From Acholeplasma granularum ATCC 19168 (GTDB taxonomy: Bacteria > Bacillota_I > Bacilli_A > Acholeplasmatales > Acholeplasmataceae), in NCBI RefSeq assembly GCF_000526235.1, contig NZ_JAFR01000010.1, forward strand, positions 1 to 64,000: a stretch of DNA of 64,000 nucleotides, read 5' to 3'. Positions 8,394 to 17,906 of the stretch are shown here, piece after piece. Position numbers and translations under genes: made by a program. Every line of letters begins with the position of its first letter. Within the stretch, counting starts at the first letter, position 1. The notes beneath the pieces are model-generated. The model was not told the DNA's origin. It ran no database searches and saw nothing but the letters and a program-made list of their open reading frames with translations.

Positions 8394-9881
8394 ATGCAAG
8401 AACAAATAGATATATATATTAATATGCGTAAAAGGCTTTATGCATATAATTATGCAATGTGGGTACTAGAGTGGGATATGGAAACAGAACTTCCAACTGG
8501 TGCAGTAAATCATAGAGCTGAACAAATCGAAGTTTTAACAAATGAAATTTATGCACTCGAAACCGATAAAAAGTATTTAAAAGCAATTACTGAACTATTT
8601 GAAAACAAAGATAAATTAGATGATCTTTTAAAAAGAGAAATTGAAAAAGTTGAAAAAGAAATGCGTCTAATTAAAAAGATGCCTAAAGAAGAGTATATTG
8701 ATTATCAGGTTTTATTATCGAAATCAACATCCATTTGGAGCAAAGCAAAATCAAATGATGACTTTGAAAGTTTCTTACCAACCTTAGAAAAAATAGTCTC
8801 CTACCAAAGAAAAATAGTAAAATACCTTCAAACACCTACCTTAAAAGGTTATGATGTTTTACTTGATATGTATGAAGAAGGATTTACAACAAAAGAATAT
8901 GATGAATTCTTTGAAAAATTAAGACAAGAACTTTTACCATTTGTATTAACTGCAACAAGTGGCAAAAAACCTTTATCTAGAAAATTAACTAAAAATACAT
9001 TTCCTATCTATAAACAAAAAATGTTTAATATGTATTTAACGGATGTATTTAAGTTTGACTTAGCAAGGGGAGCACTAAGAACAAGTGCACATCCATTTAC
9101 ATCTAATTTTTCAACCTATGATGTACGTATTACTACTAGATATTTAGAAAATTCTATTGAATCTGCAATATTTTCTACAATTCATGAAATGGGTCATGCA
9201 ATTTATGAACAAAATATTAATCCAGATTTAAATGGAACATATCTAGCAACTGGCGCATCAATGGGAATTCATGAATCTCAATCTAGAATGTATGAAAATA
9301 TGATTGCAAGATCATATAGTTTCTGGGAAGCACACTATGATCACTTAAAAGAAATTTTTTCTAAAGAACTAAAAGGTGTGTCACTTTTAGAATTTTATCA
9401 ATACATTAACCGTGCAGAAAGATCTGTTGTAAGAACAGAAGCGGATGAACTTACCTATCCATTACATATCATGGTGCGTTATGAAATAGAAAAACTACTT
9501 ATAAGTGGTAAATTAAAACCTAAAGATCTTGCTAAAAAGTGGAAGAGATTATCTCAAGAATATATAGGTATTAGACCAAAAAATGATACAGAAGGTGTGC
9601 TACAAGATATTCACTGGGCAGTAGGGTCTTTTGGATACTTCCCAACATATGCATTAGGTAGTGCTTATGCTGCACAAATATATTATGCTATGAACAAAGA
9701 CTTTAATATTGAAAATGCAATTTCTGATAATAATATAGAAAAAATTAACCAGTGGTTAAAACAACACATTCACCAATATGGTCAAACGAAGTCTCCAAAA
9801 GAGATTATATTTGATGCAACTAAAGAAGTATTTAATCCTAATTATTATATTGAATACTTAAAAAGAAAATTTTCTAATTAA
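8394..9881 (+). CDS. M32-family metallo-carboxypeptidase
   Basis: A 495-residue cytosolic zinc carboxypeptidase of family M32 (Thermus Taq carboxypeptidase type), which removes C-terminal residues from peptides. The zinc motif HEMGH is at 264-268 and the third ligand is probably E294 in GIHESQSRMYEN, a family signature. DVRITTRY and GIRPKNDTEGVLQDIHW are other conserved blocks. The gene stands alone between terminators, with a TATAAT hexamer about 40 bases upstream. Probably a role in peptide recycling. Confidence 0.93.
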   Translation: MQEQIDIYINMRKRLYAYNYAMWVLEWDMETELPTGAVNHRAEQIEVLTNEIYALETDKKYLKAITELFENKDKLDDLLKREIEKVEKEMRLIKKMPKEEYIDYQVLLSKSTSIWSKAKSNDDFESFLPTLEKIVSYQRKIVKYLQTPTLKGYDVLLDMYEEGFTTKEYDEFFEKLRQELLPFVLTATSGKKPLSRKLTKNTFPIYKQKMFNMYLTDVFKFDLARGALRTSAHPFTSNFSTYDVRITTRYLENSIESAIFSTIHEMGHAIYEQNINPDLNGTYLATGASMGIHESQSRMYENMIARSYSFWEAHYDHLKEIFSKELKGVSLLEFYQYINRAERSVVRTEADELTYPLHIMVRYEIEKLLISGKLKPKDLAKKWKRLSQEYIGIRPKNDTEGVLQDIHWAVGSFGYFPTYALGSAYAAQIYYAMNKDFNIENAISDNNIEKINQWLKQHIHQYGQTKSPKEIIFDATKEVFNPNYYIEYLKRKFSN

Positions 9882-9884
9882 AAA

Positions 9885-9913
9885 AAGCACTGACTTATTC
9901 TAGGTCAGTGCTT
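9885..9913. terminator. Bidirectional terminator between convergent genes
   Basis: AAGCACTGAC and GTCAGTGCTT form a 10-bp stem, with A-rich and T-rich flanks on both sides. The stop codon of the minus-strand gene lies in the loop. Confidence 0.85.
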
Positions 9914-10512
9914 CTTTCTTTTAAGAAAGGATTATTTAACTTTTCATGGCCAATTGATGTTTGTTTACCATGACCAGGATAAACAAAAGTTTTATCTGGT
10001 AATGTAAAGAGCCTATTCTTAATAGAATCTATTAAAACTTCCTCATTTGCAAAAGGTATATCTGTTCTACCAATTGTTTCAAAAAATAAAGTATCTCCTG
10101 AAAATAGATATGGTGCAGCGTATAGTGATGTAGAACCTTCAGAATGCCCTGGGGTTTCTATGACTTCAAATACATGCTTACCAAAATCGATTTTATCGCC
10201 ATCTACTACATATTGATCAACTGGAATATCATATGGATAATAATTATAAATTGTATCTGTTAACCATACCTTATCTTTAAGTGGAGCATATATTGGAATA
10301 TGATAAATTTCTTTTAATTGCTTCACGCCACCAGTATGATCCATATGTCCATGTGTAATATAGATGAACTGCGGATCTAACTTTCTAGATTTAATATATT
10401 CAATTATTTCAGTTCCTTCAAATCCAGGGTCGATAATAAAGCATTGTTTACCCTCGGATACAACATATGCATTTGAACGAACATGTCCTAATTTTAATGC
10501 GATAATCTCCAT
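9895..10512 (-). CDS. Metallo-beta-lactamase-fold hydrolase (glyoxalase II-like)
   Basis: A 205-residue protein with the binuclear metal site H54-x-H56-x-D58-H59 (THGHMDH), H123 in ETPGHSEGS, and the later SGDTLF and YPGHG blocks. This is the short hydroxyacylglutathione-hydrolase-like (YqgX) group. Such proteins hydrolyse thioesters such as S-lactoyl conjugates; the substrate is not known here. It is transcribed alone, convergent to the carboxypeptidase gene. Confidence 0.88.
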   Translation of the reverse strand: MEIIALKLGHVRSNAYVVSEGKQCFIIDPGFEGTEIIEYIKSRKLDPQFIYITHGHMDHTGGVKQLKEIYHIPIYAPLKDKVWLTDTIYNYYPYDIPVDQYVVDGDKIDFGKHVFEVIETPGHSEGSTSLYAAPYLFSGDTLFFETIGRTDIPFANEEVLIDSIKNRLFTLPDKTFVYPGHGKQTSIGHEKLNNPFLKERSTDLE

Positions 10513-10686
10513 TTATTTCACCCGTTAAAGATTATACACTAGTTTTACAATTACTTCAAATAGTTCGTGAAAACCCATAATTAACTTAATTTATAATATT
10601 TATAAATAATTTAAATTGCTAATATTTAAATAATATTATATACTATAGAAAATCATCATTTGTAGAACGAAAGGAAATTGAATATT

Positions 10687-10995
10687 ATGTATGTAGTAGT
10701 ACGTATCATGAAGGTGACTAAAAACCACCAAGAGGAAGTAATAAAGCGCTTTTTAAACAAAAATTTAATGTCTAAGTCACCTGGCTATATTAAGTCATTA
10801 TTATTACTTGATAGTAAGGGTAAAGATTATGATGTTTTTAGACAAGAAATTTTTTGGAAAGATAAACGTGCTTTTTTTGTTTGGGAAGGTTCACCTGAAC
10901 ATATTGCAATGCACAAAAATAAAACAAATCATTCCAAACCAGAAGAAATAATTGAAGTAAGCCGTGAGACCTATGAGGTTGTTGGCGAGATATGA
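10687..10995 (+). CDS. ABM-domain protein, possible haem-degrading monooxygenase (HmoB/IsdG-like)
   Basis: 102 residues with the ferredoxin-like antibiotic-biosynthesis-monooxygenase fold. The ATG at 10687 is preferred over an in-frame TTG at 10678, since AAAGGA lies about 11 bases before the ATG and too close to the TTG. The segment YDVFRQEIFWKDKRAFFVW with a following SPEHIAMH is the part that carries the haem ligand His in IsdG and HmoB proteins. The stop overlaps the next gene (ATGA), a FecCD permease, so a role in releasing iron from imported haem is plausible. The assignment rests on fold and context. Confidence 0.65.
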   Translation: MYVVVRIMKVTKNHQEEVIKRFLNKNLMSKSPGYIKSLLLLDSKGKDYDVFRQEIFWKDKRAFFVWEGSPEHIAMHKNKTNHSKPEEIIEVSRETYEVVGEI

Positions 10996-11969
10996 TATTA
11001 AAAAAAAGAAGTATTACAATAGTTTTATTATTTATATTTATCATATTATCATTAAGCATAGATGCTAGAAAAGACGTTAATTTAATAACGTTATTTTCAT
11101 TTACACCTGAAGTTATTGAAATACTTTTAATTTCTAGAATCCCAAGAACCTTAACAATCATTTTAACGTCATCAGCTTTAAGTGTTGCAGGATTAATTAT
11201 GCAATCGATTGCTAAAAATAAGTTTGCATCACCAGGAGTGATGGGAACTACCCAAGCTGCAACACTTGGAGTATTAGTTGCTCACCTATTTTTTCCAGGT
11301 CAAGACTTATGGGTTCAGTTTATATTCTCATTTGTTACATCAATGATTAGTAGTTACTTATTTTTATCGTTTCTAAACAAAATACAATTTAAAAATGAGG
11401 TTTATGTCCCCTTAATTGGTATGATGTTTGGTGCACTGATTAGTTCTATAGCTATTATGCTTGCTCAAACAACAAATGCACTACAATTTTTAAATAGTAT
11501 TGGTGTAGGTAGTTTTACAAATAAAACATTAGGTACTTTTGAAATGATTTTATTTGTTGTACCGGCACTAATTCTTTCAATTATATATGCTAGTGAATTT
11601 AATATCATTTCTTTAGGTAAAGATTTTTCTGAAAATCTAGGTTTAAATTATAAAAAAACAATTACTATAGGAATTATCATTGTATCAGTCATTACAGCTA
11701 GTTCATTTATAGTTGTAGGACCACTGCCCTTTTTAGGACTGATAATACCTAATTTGGTTTCAATTTATTATGGCGATAATTTAAAGAAAAGTATATTTGA
11801 TTTAATGATATTTGGAAGTTTATTTGTTCTAATTTGTGATATTTTAGCTCGTAGTGTTTTATATATTATAACTGGGTATAACTTTGAAATTGCTGTAGGA
11901 TTTGTTATGGGTATCTTAGGTTCAATTATATTTTTATATTTACTTTTAAGGAAGACAAAAGATGCGTAA
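10992..11969 (+). CDS. FecCD-type iron/haem ABC transporter permease 1
   Basis: A 325-residue polytopic protein of the BtuC/FecCD family with about nine or ten membrane helices. Typical blocks are RIPRTLTIILTSSALSVAG near the N terminus and GPLPFLGLIIPNLV in the C-terminal third, the coupling region facing the ATPase. It forms the import channel for an iron chelate or haem together with the next permease. It overlaps its neighbours on both sides by 4 and 8 bases. Confidence 0.9.
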   Translation: MILKKRSITIVLLFIFIILSLSIDARKDVNLITLFSFTPEVIEILLISRIPRTLTIILTSSALSVAGLIMQSIAKNKFASPGVMGTTQAATLGVLVAHLFFPGQDLWVQFIFSFVTSMISSYLFLSFLNKIQFKNEVYVPLIGMMFGALISSIAIMLAQTTNALQFLNSIGVGSFTNKTLGTFEMILFVVPALILSIIYASEFNIISLGKDFSENLGLNYKKTITIGIIIVSVITASSFIVVGPLPFLGLIIPNLVSIYYGDNLKKSIFDLMIFGSLFVLICDILARSVLYIITGYNFEIAVGFVMGILGSIIFLYLLLRKTKDA

Positions 11970-12957
11970 AAAAATAATTATATGGTCCATTTTAAGTATA
12001 CTTTCCATTATCCTATATTTGTTTGTATGGATGATTTCTCAATACGACTTAATTATATTTAGTTTAAATGATCCAGACAGAAGACAAATATTTATGCAAA
12101 CAATATTAACTATTTTTCAAAGAAGAACAATTCAAATAATAGGCTTACTAATCGCAGCAACACTTACAGCAACAACCACACTTACATTTCAAACACTTAC
12201 TAAAAACCGAATAATTACACCAAATTTATTAGGTTTTGATAGTATATATATTGTCATCCAAACCACTTTAGTTTATTTTTTTAGTATCTCTAAAATTCTT
12301 CAAGATCCTACTTTAAACTTTATATTATCTGTGGTTATTATGACAGGTGTCACCCTTTTAATGTATAAACTTGTTTTAAATAAAAATAAAAATAATATAT
12401 TATTACTTTTACTAGTGGGCATGGTCATTTCAACACTTACATCAAATTATTCAAGTTTCTTAAAGATATTAATGGATCCACAATCTTTTCAAACAGTTGA
12501 AAGTCTAACTTCTGTATCTGTTGTCAACATGGATACTACATTAATTGTTATTGCTCTACCAATAAGCTTAATAATTAGTTTGATATTTTATTTCAAATCA
12601 AGAGTTTATGATGTATTAGCACTTGGTGAATCATATGCAATTAATTTAGGGATTAATTATTCAAAAGAAACCTACTTAAACTTAATACTTATCTCATTTG
12701 GAGTATCTATCGTTACAGCACTAGTTGGGCCACTTGCATTTTTAGGGTTAATAGCTGTTAATATAGCAAAAGAAACATATGAAAAATATCACCATAAAAT
12801 AATTTATTTCATATCTATATTAGTATCAATAACAGTTTTAATTATGGGACAAGCGGTAGTTGAACTATTAGGTTTTGAAACCTTAGTTACAACAATTATG
12901 AGTTTATTTGGTGGTTTTTATATGATTTACTTAATAATAAAGGAGCATAAAATATGA
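11962..12957 (+). CDS. FecCD-type iron/haem ABC transporter permease 2
   Basis: A 331-residue second permease of the same family, so the channel is a heterodimer as in FhuB/FhuG or FepD/FepG systems. The RRTIQIIGLLIAATLTATTT and GPLAFLGLIAVNIAKE blocks correspond to conserved FecCD positions. It overlaps the upstream permease by 8 bases and the ATPase gene by 4. Confidence 0.9.
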   Translation: MRKKIIIWSILSILSIILYLFVWMISQYDLIIFSLNDPDRRQIFMQTILTIFQRRTIQIIGLLIAATLTATTTLTFQTLTKNRIITPNLLGFDSIYIVIQTTLVYFFSISKILQDPTLNFILSVVIMTGVTLLMYKLVLNKNKNNILLLLLVGMVISTLTSNYSSFLKILMDPQSFQTVESLTSVSVVNMDTTLIVIALPISLIISLIFYFKSRVYDVLALGESYAINLGINYSKETYLNLILISFGVSIVTALVGPLAFLGLIAVNIAKETYEKYHHKIIYFISILVSITVLIMGQAVVELLGFETLVTTIMSLFGGFYMIYLIIKEHKI

Positions 12958-13724
12958 TAGTTTTAGAAAATATCAATCAAAGTTATGGGGATAAAACAAT
13001 CCTTAAAAACGTTACATTAACTATCCCAGATAAACAAATAACAGGTATTATAGGACCTAATGGTGCTGGTAAAACCACGTTATTTAATGTAATTTCAAGA
13101 GTAATTAGCTCTAAATCTGGAACAATTATGATTGATAACCAAAATATAATGGATTCAAATATTAATTTATCTAAAACAATTGCAGTACTTAAACAGTCTA
13201 ATCAATTTAATTTAAAACTTACCTCTTATGAACTTATTAGTTTTGGAAGATATCCACATTCAAAAGGTAGACTAAAAAAAGAAGATAAATTAAAAATTGA
13301 AGAAATGATCAATTATTTAAATATAGAGCCTATAAGAAATCAATATATTGATACACTATCAGGTGGTCAACTTCAAAGAGTGTTACTTGCTATGATACTC
13401 GTTCAAGATACTAAATATATCATGTTAGATGAACCATTAAATAATTTAGATATGAAGCATGGTGTTGAAATGATGATGTTACTTCAAAAGTTTGTAAAAG
13501 AACTTGGAAAAACAATCGTTGTTGTAATGCATGATATTAATATTGCAGCTAGTTTTTGTGACTATATTGTTGCAATTAAAGATGGAATGGTTAACTTTGA
13601 AGGTCCATCAAATGATGTGATGCAAGAACATGTATTAAATGAAATATATGACTCTGACTTTTGTATTAGAGAAGTTGATGGTAAAAGAGTATGTTTATAT
13701 CACCGTTTAAAAGAAGATAAATGA
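12954..13724 (+). CDS. Iron/haem ABC transporter ATP-binding protein
   Basis: A 256-residue FecE/FhuC-type ATPase. It has Walker A GPNGAGKTT (about 35-43), signature LSGGQLQRV, Walker B YIMLDEP and the switch His in VVMHDINIA. It energises the FecCD permease pair and is coupled to it by an ATGA overlap. The gene for the binding lipoprotein follows after 25 bases. Confidence 0.93.
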   Translation: MIVLENINQSYGDKTILKNVTLTIPDKQITGIIGPNGAGKTTLFNVISRVISSKSGTIMIDNQNIMDSNINLSKTIAVLKQSNQFNLKLTSYELISFGRYPHSKGRLKKEDKLKIEEMINYLNIEPIRNQYIDTLSGGQLQRVLLAMILVQDTKYIMLDEPLNNLDMKHGVEMMMLLQKFVKELGKTIVVVMHDINIAASFCDYIVAIKDGMVNFEGPSNDVMQEHVLNEIYDSDFCIREVDGKRVCLYHRLKEDK

Positions 13725-13749
13725 AATTAAAAAAAGGAAATATTTGTAG

Positions 13750-14946
13750 ATGAGAAAAATAACAATACTAACTATAGTATTTATAAACATTCTATTTATA
13801 GTAGGATGTAGTCAAGAGGCATCAAACAATGGATTTTATACAGTAGAGTTTTTTGGACCTAACCAAGAACTAATTACTGAAACTGAAATATATGAAAACG
13901 AATTAATTGATAAACCAGCTGATCCTGTTTATCTAAATTATGAATTTGTAGGATGGTTTACATCAACCCAACATCACACAAAGTGGAATTTTAATATAGA
14001 TAAAGTAAATCGTCATTTAAAACTTTATGCACGTTTTGAAACTAAAATTACACACACAATATCTAGTCAAAATGGACTAGATAATGAAGGTAATCCGGTA
14101 TATATAAAAGAAAATATTGAAGAAAATATTAGAGTTAACCCTAAAGTGGTTGTATCATTTTCATTAGATATTGCGGATATATTTATGAATATTGGTATGG
14201 ATAAATTGAATTTAATGCGTTTTGGAATACCTAAAAGTAATCTACCAGAGACATTAAATATGTTTGATTCTAATATGTATCCAAATGTTGGTACTTTATT
14301 TGAACCGAATTATGATGCACTAGACTTAATACTTCCAGAGTTAATTATTATAGGTGGAAGAAGTTCAAATCTTTATGATACGTTAAGTCAAAAATATCCA
14401 AATGCTGATATACTTGATGTTTCAAATACAATTTTTAGTTTTGAAACACAAAATCAAGTATTTACAAATTTAGGTAATATTTTTCCTCAAATCAAAGAAA
14501 CATTAGATAATTATTTATTAGAATTTAACACTAGAAAAGAAACCATTAAAAGTTTAAATCATTCAAAAAACGCATTATTTGTTTTACTTAACAATGCAGA
14601 TATATCTATTTTTGGTGCAGGTTCTAGATATGGGGTTATATATGATGAATTTGGATTTACACCAAGTGACCCTAATCTAAAAACTTTAGAATCTCATGGT
14701 AATATTGTGAGTTTTGAATATATTTCTCAGGTAAATCCACAAACTATATTTATATTAGATAGAGCCCAAGCAGTAGAATCTAGCGGCTCCATAAATTTAT
14801 TTATAAATAATCAATTAGTTAAAAATACGGTTGCAGGAAAAAATAGTGATATATATGTATTAGAACCATTTAGTTGGTATATTTTACCTGGGGGAATTAC
14901 ATCTACACTACAAATGTTAGATGATATTGAACAAGTTTTTAAATAG
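13750..14946 (+). CDS. Iron/haem-binding lipoprotein with an N-terminal Listeria-Bacteroides repeat
   Basis: A 398-residue lipoprotein: hydrophobic leader and lipobox ending FIVGC with the lipidated Cys at residue 20. Residues about 27-95 look like one Listeria/Bacteroides (InlB B-type, Flg_new) repeat, with YEFVGWFTS, KWNF and HLKLYARFE spaced as in that family. From about residue 110 a FepB/FhuD-type class III binding protein follows (RVNPKVVVSFSLDIADI, LILPELIIIGG). It should capture the iron complex at the membrane surface for the FecCD transporter. The repeat-plus-binding-protein fusion is unusual and may act as a spacer or a surface contact. Confidence 0.82.
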   Translation: MRKITILTIVFINILFIVGCSQEASNNGFYTVEFFGPNQELITETEIYENELIDKPADPVYLNYEFVGWFTSTQHHTKWNFNIDKVNRHLKLYARFETKITHTISSQNGLDNEGNPVYIKENIEENIRVNPKVVVSFSLDIADIFMNIGMDKLNLMRFGIPKSNLPETLNMFDSNMYPNVGTLFEPNYDALDLILPELIIIGGRSSNLYDTLSQKYPNADILDVSNTIFSFETQNQVFTNLGNIFPQIKETLDNYLLEFNTRKETIKSLNHSKNALFVLLNNADISIFGAGSRYGVIYDEFGFTPSDPNLKTLESHGNIVSFEYISQVNPQTIFILDRAQAVESSGSINLFINNQLVKNTVAGKNSDIYVLEPFSWYILPGGITSTLQMLDDIEQVFK

Positions 14947-14993
14947 TGTTTGAAATATAACAACTTCATGATATAATTATTTTAAAGGTTTTA

Positions 14994-15023
14994 TTGACTT
15001 TCAATAGGCATTTTAGTTATAAT
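14994..15023 (+). promoter_or_regulatory. Promoter of secG
   Basis: TTGACT (14994-14999) and TATAAT (15018-15023) with an 18-base spacer, about 30 bases before the start codon. Confidence 0.75.
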
Positions 15024-15054
15024 AATAACGGTTTATTTTAAAGGAGTAATGAAT

Positions 15055-15291
15055 ATGCTATTTCCAGACTGGGTTATATTTTTCGCAAGTATCTTTATGA
15101 TTGCTATCTCTGCACTACAAAATTCTAAAGATGATGTTATGAGTGCATTTACAGGTAACAATTCAGATTTATTTAAAAACAAAAAAGTACAAGGACCAGA
15201 TGTATTCTTCAATCGTGCAATGATTGTATTAGGTATTTTATTCTTTGCTATGATTATTTGGAGTAATAACATCGATCGTTTCTTTAACTAA
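15055..15291 (+). CDS. secG: Preprotein translocase subunit SecG
   Basis: 78 residues, two membrane helices joined by a polar loop. The loop has the family pattern LQNSKDDVMSAFTGNNSDLF, followed by a conserved R before helix two (FNRAMIVLGILFF). The second ATG (15055) is preferred because AAGGAG is 8 bases before it and only 2 before the upstream ATG at 15049. SecG aids SecYEG protein export. In Firmicutes it often sits near RNA-processing genes; here rsmE follows a terminator. Confidence 0.88.
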   Translation: MLFPDWVIFFASIFMIAISALQNSKDDVMSAFTGNNSDLFKNKKVQGPDVFFNRAMIVLGILFFAMIIWSNNIDRFFN

Positions 15292-15302
15292 TAATAAAGT
15301 TT

Positions 15303-15337
15303 AGGTACTCTTAAGATATAAGAGTACCTGTTTTATT
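15303..15337 (+). terminator. Terminator after secG
   Basis: AGGTACTCTTA and TAAGAGTACCT form an 11-bp perfect stem with a 5-base loop and a T-rich tail. Confidence 0.85.
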
Positions 15338-15351
15338 TTAAAGGAGTCATT

Positions 15352-16035
15352 ATGCAACGTTATTTTTTAAATGATCATGAAGAATTTTTTGAAAGCGATA
15401 AACATCACATATTAAATGTGATGCGTTTTAAAACGGATACTGAAGTTGAAATTTGCGGAAAAAATGGGTGTTTTTTATCTCGACTTAAAATCGTAAATCA
15501 AGAGATTAGCTACGAAGTTACTAAAGCAATCAAAGATAACCCACCACTTAATGTAACAATTTTACAAGGGCTACCTAAAGGTGATAAGATAGATTTTATT
15601 GTAAAGTCTGCAACTCTTTTTCAAGCAAAACAAATAATATTTATGCCAATGAAACGAAGCATTGCAAAACTTTCAAATACAGAACATAAAATCCTAAGGC
15701 TTGAAAAAATTAGTAAAGAAGCAGCAGAATTATCTAAACGTTCAACACTACCTAAAATTTCATATATCTCTAAATTAGAAGAACTTGATTTAAGTTTATA
15801 TAAAGTATTATTACTTGATGAGTTAGAAGAAGTAAACACTTTAAATCAAATAACTATTAAATATCCTAATGACAACATACTAGCTATTATCGGTCCTGAA
15901 GGTGGTATAGATAACATTGAAAGAAATAAGTTTATAAACCTAGGGGCATTACCAATTACACTTGGAAAAACCATACTTCCTACAGAATTTGCTCATATAC
16001 CGCTATTAAATGCATTTTCATCTATAAAATATTAA
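15352..16035 (+). CDS. rsmE: 16S rRNA (uracil1498-N3)-methyltransferase RsmE
   Basis: A 227-residue SPOUT-class methyltransferase with an N-terminal PUA-like part (HHILNVMRFKTDTEVEICGKN). The C-terminal knot has IIGPEGGIDNIE and LGKTILPTEFA, the SAM-binding signatures. It methylates U1498 in the 30S subunit. An aaaggag site precedes the ATG. Confidence 0.93.
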   Translation: MQRYFLNDHEEFFESDKHHILNVMRFKTDTEVEICGKNGCFLSRLKIVNQEISYEVTKAIKDNPPLNVTILQGLPKGDKIDFIVKSATLFQAKQIIFMPMKRSIAKLSNTEHKILRLEKISKEAAELSKRSTLPKISYISKLEELDLSLYKVLLLDELEEVNTLNQITIKYPNDNILAIIGPEGGIDNIERNKFINLGALPITLGKTILPTEFAHIPLLNAFSSIKY

Positions 16036-16042
16036 AATTCTT

Positions 16043-16071
16043 TTGACATATGTATAAAAATGCATTATAAT
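16043..16071 (+). promoter_or_regulatory. Consensus promoter of rpsU
   Basis: A perfect TTGACA (16043-16048), 17-base spacer and TATAAT (16066-16071). This suggests strong independent expression of rpsU. Confidence 0.9.
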
Positions 16072-16114
16072 AAAAAAGGTTTGAATAATCAAACGTGTGG
16101 GAGGAGGGCAGATT

Positions 16115-16294
16115 ATGTCTAAAACAGAAGTACGCAAAGGTGAAACGATAGAAGATACGCTACGTCGTTTTAAGCGCACCGTGAGTAAAGACGGTACCCT
16201 TGTAGAAGCACGTAAACGTGAATACTACATTAAACCAGGCGTTGATCGTCGCATGAAAGCTAAAGCAGCTAAAAGCAAAAAGAAAAAAAGATAA
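16115..16294 (+). CDS. rpsU: Ribosomal protein S21
   Basis: 59 basic residues with the S21 core [20 protein letters not shown] and [10 protein letters not shown], and a Lys-rich tail. The ATG at 16115 is chosen because GGGAGGAGGG lies just before it; the open frame extends upstream only through this ribosome site. It binds the 16S 3' domain near the anti-Shine-Dalgarno. The codons are richer in C and G than those of its neighbours, as expected for high expression. Confidence 0.96.
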   Translation: MSKTEVRKGETIEDTLRRFKRTVSKDGTLVEARKREYYIKPGVDRRMKAKAAKSKKKKR

Positions 16295-16312
16295 TTTATA
16301 AAATTAATTTTC

Positions 16313-16345
16313 AAAACACCTCCAATATTTGAAGGTGTTTTTTTT
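16313..16345 (+). terminator. Terminator after rpsU
   Basis: AAAACACCT and AGGTGTTTT form the stem, followed by T residues. Confidence 0.85.
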
Positions 16346-16515
16346 GATAAAAAATACATAATTAATGTGTCATTTTATAAAGAATGGATTAAATGACATT
16401 GAATATAAAACTAATTAGGCAAAAAATGATAAAAAGCGTATAAATAACATTGAAACAAGTGCATTTTTTGACGTTTTAAGGTAAAATATATGTACGTAAA
16501 ATGGGAGGATTGTGA

Positions 16516-17469
16516 ATGAAATTAAACTTAAATATTTCACATGCAGAAACACTCCAACGTCTCGTTGGTATAGAAGATAGAAACTTAGTAGTTTTTAAGT
16601 CACATTTTGGCTTTGACGTTTCTATTTTTGATACTCATATCGTTGTTGATACAGATGACAGTAAAAGATCACTTTTAGAACGTATTTTTAAAACACTTAT
16701 CATGTTAGCGGAACATAAAATCATACTTACTGAAAGAGATGTTTTATATATTATCAAAATGGCTGAAGCAGATGCTTTAGACAATATTATAGATTTATAT
16801 AAATCACAAAAAAAGATACTTATATCTGACTCAGGTAAAGCGATTGTACCTAAAACATTTAACCAAAAAGAATATTCAGATGCATTATTAAAATATCCAC
16901 TAGTTTTTGGAGTTGGACCTGCTGGTACTGGTAAAACTTACCTTGCAGTAGCCCATGCAGTTGCTGCATTAAAAGCAGGCAAGGTTAAAAAATTAATCTT
17001 AACACGTCCTGCAGTTGAAGCAGGTGAATCATTAGGTTTTTTACCCGGAGATTTAAAAGAAAAAGTAGATCCGTATTTAATCCCTTTATATGATGCTTTA
17101 TATGATTTTTTAGGTATAAGCACAACAAACGGTTTATTAGAACGTGGCATTATAGAAGTTGCACCACTTGCATATATGCGAGGTCGTACACTTGAAAATG
17201 CTTTTGTTATACTAGATGAGGCACAAAACACTACAGAAACACAAATGAAAATGTTTCTAACCCGTCTTGGATTTTCTAGTTTTATGGTAGTTACAGGAGA
17301 CCCCTCACAAGTTGATTTAGGTTATAGGCAAAAATCAGGACTTAAACAGGCACTTGAAATATTAAAAGATATTGATGATTCAAAAATTATACACTTTGAT
17401 AAAGTAGATGTCATCAGACATCCACTTGTTCAAAAAATACTAGAAAGATATGAAAAACATGGAAGTTAA
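16516..17469 (+). CDS. PhoH-family ATPase
   Basis: A 317-residue P-loop protein: Walker A GPAGTGKT (about 136-143) and Walker B VILDEAQN, with [19 protein letters not shown] between, all PhoH signatures. PhoH proteins are RNA-linked ATPases; in Firmicutes the gene (phoL/ybeZ) sits beside ybeY, as here, and both act around 16S rRNA quality control. The start follows GGGAGG. It overlaps ybeY. Confidence 0.92.
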   Translation: MKLNLNISHAETLQRLVGIEDRNLVVFKSHFGFDVSIFDTHIVVDTDDSKRSLLERIFKTLIMLAEHKIILTERDVLYIIKMAEADALDNIIDLYKSQKKILISDSGKAIVPKTFNQKEYSDALLKYPLVFGVGPAGTGKTYLAVAHAVAALKAGKVKKLILTRPAVEAGESLGFLPGDLKEKVDPYLIPLYDALYDFLGISTTNGLLERGIIEVAPLAYMRGRTLENAFVILDEAQNTTETQMKMFLTRLGFSSFMVVTGDPSQVDLGYRQKSGLKQALEILKDIDDSKIIHFDKVDVIRHPLVQKILERYEKHGS

Positions 17470-17872
17470 TTATTTTAATCAAACAAAAGAAGATACTCAA
17501 AAATTTGAAAACATATTAGATACAGTATTTAAAGACATTAAACAAACAAAATCAATGCAAGTTATATTTGTTGATAATAATGAAATTTTAAAGATTAATC
17601 AAACCTATAGAAACATCAATGATAAAACGGATGTACTATCTTTTCCTAATGATGATGAATTAGATGATTCCATTGGTGATATTTTTATCAGCATAGAACA
17701 AGCCTATACACAAGCTAATAATTATCATCACTCAATTGAAAGAGAAATCGGATTTTTAGCGGTCCATGGCTATCTTCATTTAATAGGTTATGATCATGAC
17801 ACGCCTGAAAATGAAAAACAAATGTTTGAATTACAAGAAGAAATATTAAAAAAAGTTAATTTAACAAGATAA
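17450..17872 (+). CDS. ybeY: Endoribonuclease YbeY
   Basis: 140 residues with the metal-binding signature [12 protein letters not shown] (H-x3-H-x5-H). It is a zinc endoribonuclease for 16S 3'-end maturation and ribosome quality control. The start could be the ATG at 17450 or 17459; both lie inside the end of phoH. A short gap leads to cdd; the diacylglycerol kinase gene often found between them in Firmicutes is missing. Confidence 0.92.
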   Translation: MKNMEVNYFNQTKEDTQKFENILDTVFKDIKQTKSMQVIFVDNNEILKINQTYRNINDKTDVLSFPNDDELDDSIGDIFISIEQAYTQANNYHHSIEREIGFLAVHGYLHLIGYDHDTPENEKQMFELQEEILKKVNLTR

Positions 17873-17906
17873 ATGATTAAAACCATTTATAGAAAGCAGG
17901 GTTTAT

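Noticed and set aside
16346-16515. Promoter TTGACG near 16468 for phoH
   Set aside because: No -10 hexamer at acceptable spacing; the nearest AT-rich hexamers are 8 or 13 bases away.
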